DNA of 17,004 nt from Deltaproteobacteria bacterium. GTDB taxonomy: Bacteria; Myxococcota_A; UBA796; UBA2385. A program made the translations under genes and the position numbers. The number at the start of each line of letters is the position of its first letter. Position 1 is the first letter of the stretch. Shown one piece after another: positions 13,987 to 17,004 of this stretch. The stretch lies in assembly GCA_003694325.1 (NCBI GenBank), contig RFKJ01000811.1, positions 1 to 17,004 of the forward strand, read 5' to 3'. The notes under the pieces are model-generated. The model was not told the DNA's origin. It searched no databases and worked only from the letters and a program-made list of their open reading frames with translations.

Positions 13987-14874
13987 TCACCGTCTCCGGG
14001 TGATCATGGCCCGCTCCCGGTCGCGGTCCCGGCGGGCCAGGGAGCGATCGGCGACGTCGCTGCGCACGTGACCGTCCGGGGCCAGGATCCAGTGCCCCCC
14101 CAACGGGTCCGGGGGCAGGTCGGTCAACAGCTCCAACCCGCCGTCCGGACGTCCGGCCGCGGCGCGCGCCGCCGCCAGTTGCCGATCGAGACGGTCCGCC
14201 AGCTCGTCGTGCAGCAGCGAGGCCCGCTTGCGTCGCAGGGACCGGAGCACCGCCTCCTCGGTCTCCGTCTTCATCTCCTCCTCGATGTAGGCCAGGGCGG
14301 CCTGTCGCTGGCCACTCTCGTCGAGGAAGCCGGCAGCCGCTGCCCGGTACCAGGCGGGGGCCCCGGGCAGGGATGCGGCCCGGTCGAGCATCTTCGTCGC
14401 CGTCTCCGTGTCCTTGCGGTACAGGTAGGCGTTCATCCCCAGCGAGAAGGGAAAGTAGGGGTCGTCGGGGAGGTCTTCGAGGGCACGTCCGAAGACCTCG
14501 TCGCTGCCGTCGATGTCCCCGAGGACCCGCATCATCGAGCCGCCGTAGAAGTAGGCGGTGCGCCAACCGGGGTCCAGTTCGAGCACGCTGCGCAGCATCT
14601 GCAGCAACCACTCCGGCCCCTGGGGATCGGGATGCTCCACGAGGTCGGCGAAGTTGAGGGCGACCTCGATCCACAGCAGGTGGGCCACCATGGTCGGCTG
14701 GCCCATGGAGGCGGCCCGCATCGCGGCCGGATCGGGCATCACCCGGCCGGCAGCCCGGGCTTCGTGGCTCAGTCGCTGTTCATCCACCGAGAGCTGGGCG
14801 AGGTGGGCGCACCACCAGCCCGCCGCCGCCAGCGACAGGGTGACCAGCAGGTGGCGGGTGGATGGCTGGATCAT
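13987..14874 (-). CDS. Membrane-anchored TPR-like protein
   Basis: The ATG at 14874 overlaps the stop of the TMTC-like gene in an ATGA, so translation is probably coupled. The upstream extension of the frame to 14970 is Arg/Pro-rich and lies inside the other gene. The 295-residue product has an N-terminal hydrophobic helix (about 9-25, LLVTLSLAAAGWWCAHLA). TPR-like helix pairs follow at about 80-200, including SVLELDPGWRTAYFYGG and ALEDLPDDPYFPFSLGMNAY. A Lys/Glu-rich helical part comes next, then a C-terminal DPLGGHWILAPDGHVRSD element. The tail is Arg-rich. It probably sits in the inner membrane facing the periplasm and works with its coupled neighbour. Function is unknown. Confidence 0.85.
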   Translation of the reverse strand: MIQPSTRHLLVTLSLAAAGWWCAHLAQLSVDEQRLSHEARAAGRVMPDPAAMRAASMGQPTMVAHLLWIEVALNFADLVEHPDPQGPEWLLQMLRSVLELDPGWRTAYFYGGSMMRVLGDIDGSDEVFGRALEDLPDDPYFPFSLGMNAYLYRKDTETATKMLDRAASLPGAPAWYRAAAAGFLDESGQRQAALAYIEEEMKTETEEAVLRSLRRKRASLLHDELADRLDRQLAAARAAAGRPDGGLELLTDLPPDPLGGHWILAPDGHVRSDVADRSLARRDRDRERAMITRRR

Positions 14875-16580
14875 GGTTCGGGTTCCGGGGGCGGGGAAGC
14901 ACCGGCGCGGACAGCGGCTTCGGCGAGCAGTTCCTGGACCTTGTCCTGCAGCGGGAAGATATCCACCCACCGGGCTTCCATCCGCTCGTAGGTGTCGGCG
15001 TCACCGTCCCGCCAGGCCAGGGCCGCCCGCACCAGCACGTCCCGGTCCCGAAAATCGCGGGGCGCATCGACCAGAGTGGCCCGGGCCTCCTCCCACCGTC
15101 CCAACCGGGCCTGCAGCAGGGCAAGCTCGCCCAGGTGCTCCCCCGTGCGGGGGCAGCCCCGGGACAGCGCCCACTCGCCGAGGCGCGCCGCCTCGGCCGG
15201 TCGGCCCAACGCATCCGCCGCGACCATCACCGACACGCAGCCCTCGGTGGAGGGCGGCTCCCCGGCCAGGGACTGGATGAACAGCGGCAGCGCGAGATCG
15301 GGATGGCCTTCCATCAGCAGGATGTGGCCCAGGCTCGCCTGGGTGTAGGGCGAGGGGGTGTCCTCGTTGGCCGCCGTCCACAGGCTGAGGTCGTCGACCC
15401 AGTCCGGGAGGCGATCGTGGAGGATCCACAGCCAGGCCGGCAGCGCCGCCGCCACCAGCACCGGCGCCAGCCGCGGCACGCTCGAGACCAGCCAGAGCCC
15501 GACCCCGACCATCCCCAGGTACCCGTAGCGATCCCCGATCACGCCCTTGTCCGCCACCGGGATCAACGTGGGCAGGACCGCCAGGGCCCACCAGAGCACC
15601 CCGGCGATCGCCACCCGCCGGCGAGCCCCGCGGAGCACCAGGGGCAGGGCCAGGAACAGCGACAGGCTCAGGCACCCCACCACGGTCCGCCACGCCGGCT
15701 CCTGGTCGAGCCATTCCAGGCTTCGGGCTCCGCTGAGCGGCCAGGGCACGGTGATCGCTGCGCCGTAGACGCCGGCCACCTGCAGCGCCCGCCGGCCGAG
15801 CAGCAGCCAGCCCTCCGGTGGCGGAGCGGTGGCGGCCCCGACGCCGGCCGCCAGCCGCATCCCCACCCCGACGCCGATTCCGACGACCAACGGCACGTAG
15901 CGGCGCACGGGGCGCGCTCCCCCCCGGGCGAGGTCCAGCACCAGGAGCAGCGCCGGCAGCAGGATCACCGATTCCTTGGTGAGCAGCGCCGCCAGGGTGA
16001 GGAGACCGCCCCCCACCAGGCGTGCCGGACCGGCGTCGGCGGGCATCACGCAGGCCAGGGCCGCCAGACCCAGGGCGGTGGCCATGGGATCGTTGCGGGC
16101 GGCGATCCAGGCGACCGCCTCCGACTGGGCCGGGTGCAGGGCCATGACCGCGGCGGCCACCAGCGCGGCGCGAGGGGAGACGACGTTTCGCAGCAGGCGA
16201 CATGCCATGGTCACCGCGAGGAGGTGCCAGGCCAGGGAGTGCAGGTGATGGCCGGCCGGGGCCATCCCGAACAGGGCCCGGTCCACCGCGAAGCTCACCA
16301 GCACGAGGGGTCGATAGTAGCCGCTCACCCCTTGCTGGACGGGCGCTCCGTCCCACAGGTCCATGGTGAAGAATCGCGGAATGTTGGCCAGGGAGCCGGT
16401 CACCGTGTTTCGGACCACCAGGGCTTCGTCGTCCCACACGAACCCGGCGTGGATCAGCCCCAGGTAGGCGGCGACCGTGGTGAGCAGCAGCAGCGGCAGG
16501 CCCGCCCGTTCCAGCAGCTCGGCGACGGACCGGGCGGCCGGTGGGCGCACGCCTGGGGAGGTGGTGGAAGGCGGAGACAC
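14871..16580 (-). CDS. TMTC-like polytopic membrane protein with C-terminal TPRs
   Basis: The 569-residue product resembles GT-C glycosyltransferase-fold proteins of the TMTC/PMT type. The first loop has FVWDDEALV with Asp50-Asp51-Glu52, the expected acidic catalytic motif. YYRPLVLVS, HPAQSEAVAWIAARNDPMA, LTKESVILLPALL and GDRYGYLGMVG follow in the TMTC order. About ten hydrophobic helices cover residues 27-400, and TPR-like repeats about 405-540. Such proteins use a polyprenyl-phosphate sugar to glycosylate proteins or lipids outside the inner membrane; that activity is inferred. The start is GTG 16580 with no good ribosome site; GTG at codon 11 is an alternative. The TPR gene starting at 14874 overlaps its stop, and another TPR gene precedes it by 71 bp. 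Confidence 0.85.
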   Translation of the reverse strand: MSPPSTTSPGVRPPAARSVAELLERAGLPLLLLTTVAAYLGLIHAGFVWDDEALVVRNTVTGSLANIPRFFTMDLWDGAPVQQGVSGYYRPLVLVSFAVDRALFGMAPAGHHLHSLAWHLLAVTMACRLLRNVVSPRAALVAAAVMALHPAQSEAVAWIAARNDPMATALGLAALACVMPADAGPARLVGGGLLTLAALLTKESVILLPALLLVLDLARGGARPVRRYVPLVVGIGVGVGMRLAAGVGAATAPPPEGWLLLGRRALQVAGVYGAAITVPWPLSGARSLEWLDQEPAWRTVVGCLSLSLFLALPLVLRGARRRVAIAGVLWWALAVLPTLIPVADKGVIGDRYGYLGMVGVGLWLVSSVPRLAPVLVAAALPAWLWILHDRLPDWVDDLSLWTAANEDTPSPYTQASLGHILLMEGHPDLALPLFIQSLAGEPPSTEGCVSVMVAADALGRPAEAARLGEWALSRGCPRTGEHLGELALLQARLGRWEEARATLVDAPRDFRDRDVLVRAALAWRDGDADTYERMEARWVDIFPLQDKVQELLAEAAVRAGASPPPEPEP

Positions 16581-16651
16581 GGCGGAAGGGCATCACCCCG
16601 GGGGCGACCTGTCAAGCCATCCCATCCGGCCCACCACCGTCCGCGCAGCCT

Positions 16652-17004
16652 TCAACGCGAGGCCTGCTCCAGGTTGGCCCGAAACTCCGGACGGGTGGGA
16701 TCCAGCCGGACGGCGGTCGCGAATCGGTCGCGCGCGGTCGCCAGGTCCCCCGAACGCGCGGCCAGGATCCCCACGGCGTTGTGCAGGTCCGGATCGTCGG
16801 GGGAGCGGCGAAGCGCCTCGGCGCACACCTCCGCCAACGGCACATCGCTGTCGATGGACACCGCCTCGGCGACTTCGATCACGCAGCGGGCGGTCAGCGC
16901 CCAGGTCGCCTCCGGGTCATCGGGCCGGGCCGCCACGACCAGCAGCGGCAGGGCACCCGCGGTATCGCCGCGGTCCAGGCGCAGCCGGGCCGCCACGGCG
17001 CTGG
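16652..17004 (-). CDS. TPR protein, C-terminal part, cut by the right edge
   Basis: A minus-strand frame enters from the right edge and stops at 16652. About 117 codons are visible. A GTG at 16996 is in frame, but the frame is open beyond it and no ribosome site can be judged, so the true start is probably outside. The visible part holds TPR-like helix pairs, most clearly LAEVCAEALRRSPDDPDLHNAVGILAARSGDLATARDRFATAVRLDPTRPEFRANLEQA (residue blocks split here by the typical DPDLHNAVGILAARSG core). It precedes the TMTC-like gene on the same strand by 71 bp and is probably part of the same operon. Nothing more specific can be said. Confidence 0.75.
   Translation of the reverse strand, partial: SAVAARLRLDRGDTAGALPLLVVAARPDDPEATWALTARCVIEVAEAVSIDSDVPLAEVCAEALRRSPDDPDLHNAVGILAARSGDLATARDRFATAVRLDPTRPEFRANLEQASR

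Noticed and set aside
16610..16615. Perfect TTGACA upstream of the TMTC-like gene
   Set aside because: No acceptable -10 lies 16-19 bp downstream (TGCCCT at 17 bp), and a start there would fall on the GTG itself.

Overview
The window is very GC-rich (about 70 % by eye), with dense genes and third codon positions that are mostly G or C. It carries several lipoproteins with Asp/Gly-rich spacers, one with a MopE-like Asp/Cys calcium-type motif, plus large tetratricopeptide (TPR) membrane proteins. That combination fits a Myxococcota-like or related deltaproteobacterial-grade chromosome. No rRNA, tRNA, IS element, phage gene or CRISPR array was seen. All genes are on the minus strand except a two-gene plus-strand unit at 2722-4536.

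Left part (1-2443): a possible gene fragment runs off the left edge. Next comes a roughly 630-bp gap holding a 14-bp palindrome, a repeated GTTTTCC(C)ATAG element and a strong hairpin. A minus-strand pair follows: an unrecognised protein (1652-2443), then a BtpA/SgcQ-family TIM-barrel protein (801-1634). A divergent intergenic region with an inverted repeat leads to a NhaD-type Na+/H+ antiporter (2722-4122) and, 3 bp later, a small pilin-like anchored protein (4126-4536).

Middle (4561-9824): three consecutive small lipoprotein genes lie downstream of a 975-residue protein with a TPR-acidic linker-membrane helix-TPR layout. Two of the lipoproteins share a four-cysteine pattern, and all three end in a similar aromatic strand. 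Promoters can be proposed for the large TPR gene (extended -10 TGGTATAGT) and for the first lipoprotein (TTGACG-17-TACGGT). A 12-bp perfect hairpin sits inside the signal-peptide codons of the second lipoprotein.

Right part (10074-17004): a tetR-etfB-etfA operon (electron-transfer flavoprotein with a FadR-like regulator) has a perfect GTGACTGA-N8-TCAGTCAC palindrome upstream and a strong terminator hairpin downstream. Upstream of it on the same strand lie a TPR gene cut by the right edge, a TMTC-like glycosyltransferase-type membrane protein with TPRs, a membrane-anchored TPR protein (ATGA overlap), and one reading frame that joins HPPK (folK) to a transaldolase with no stop between them.

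No known defence, secretion or biosynthetic system is recognisable as a whole. The least explained parts are the lipoprotein/TPR cluster, the folK-tal joined frame and the unknown partner of BtpA.
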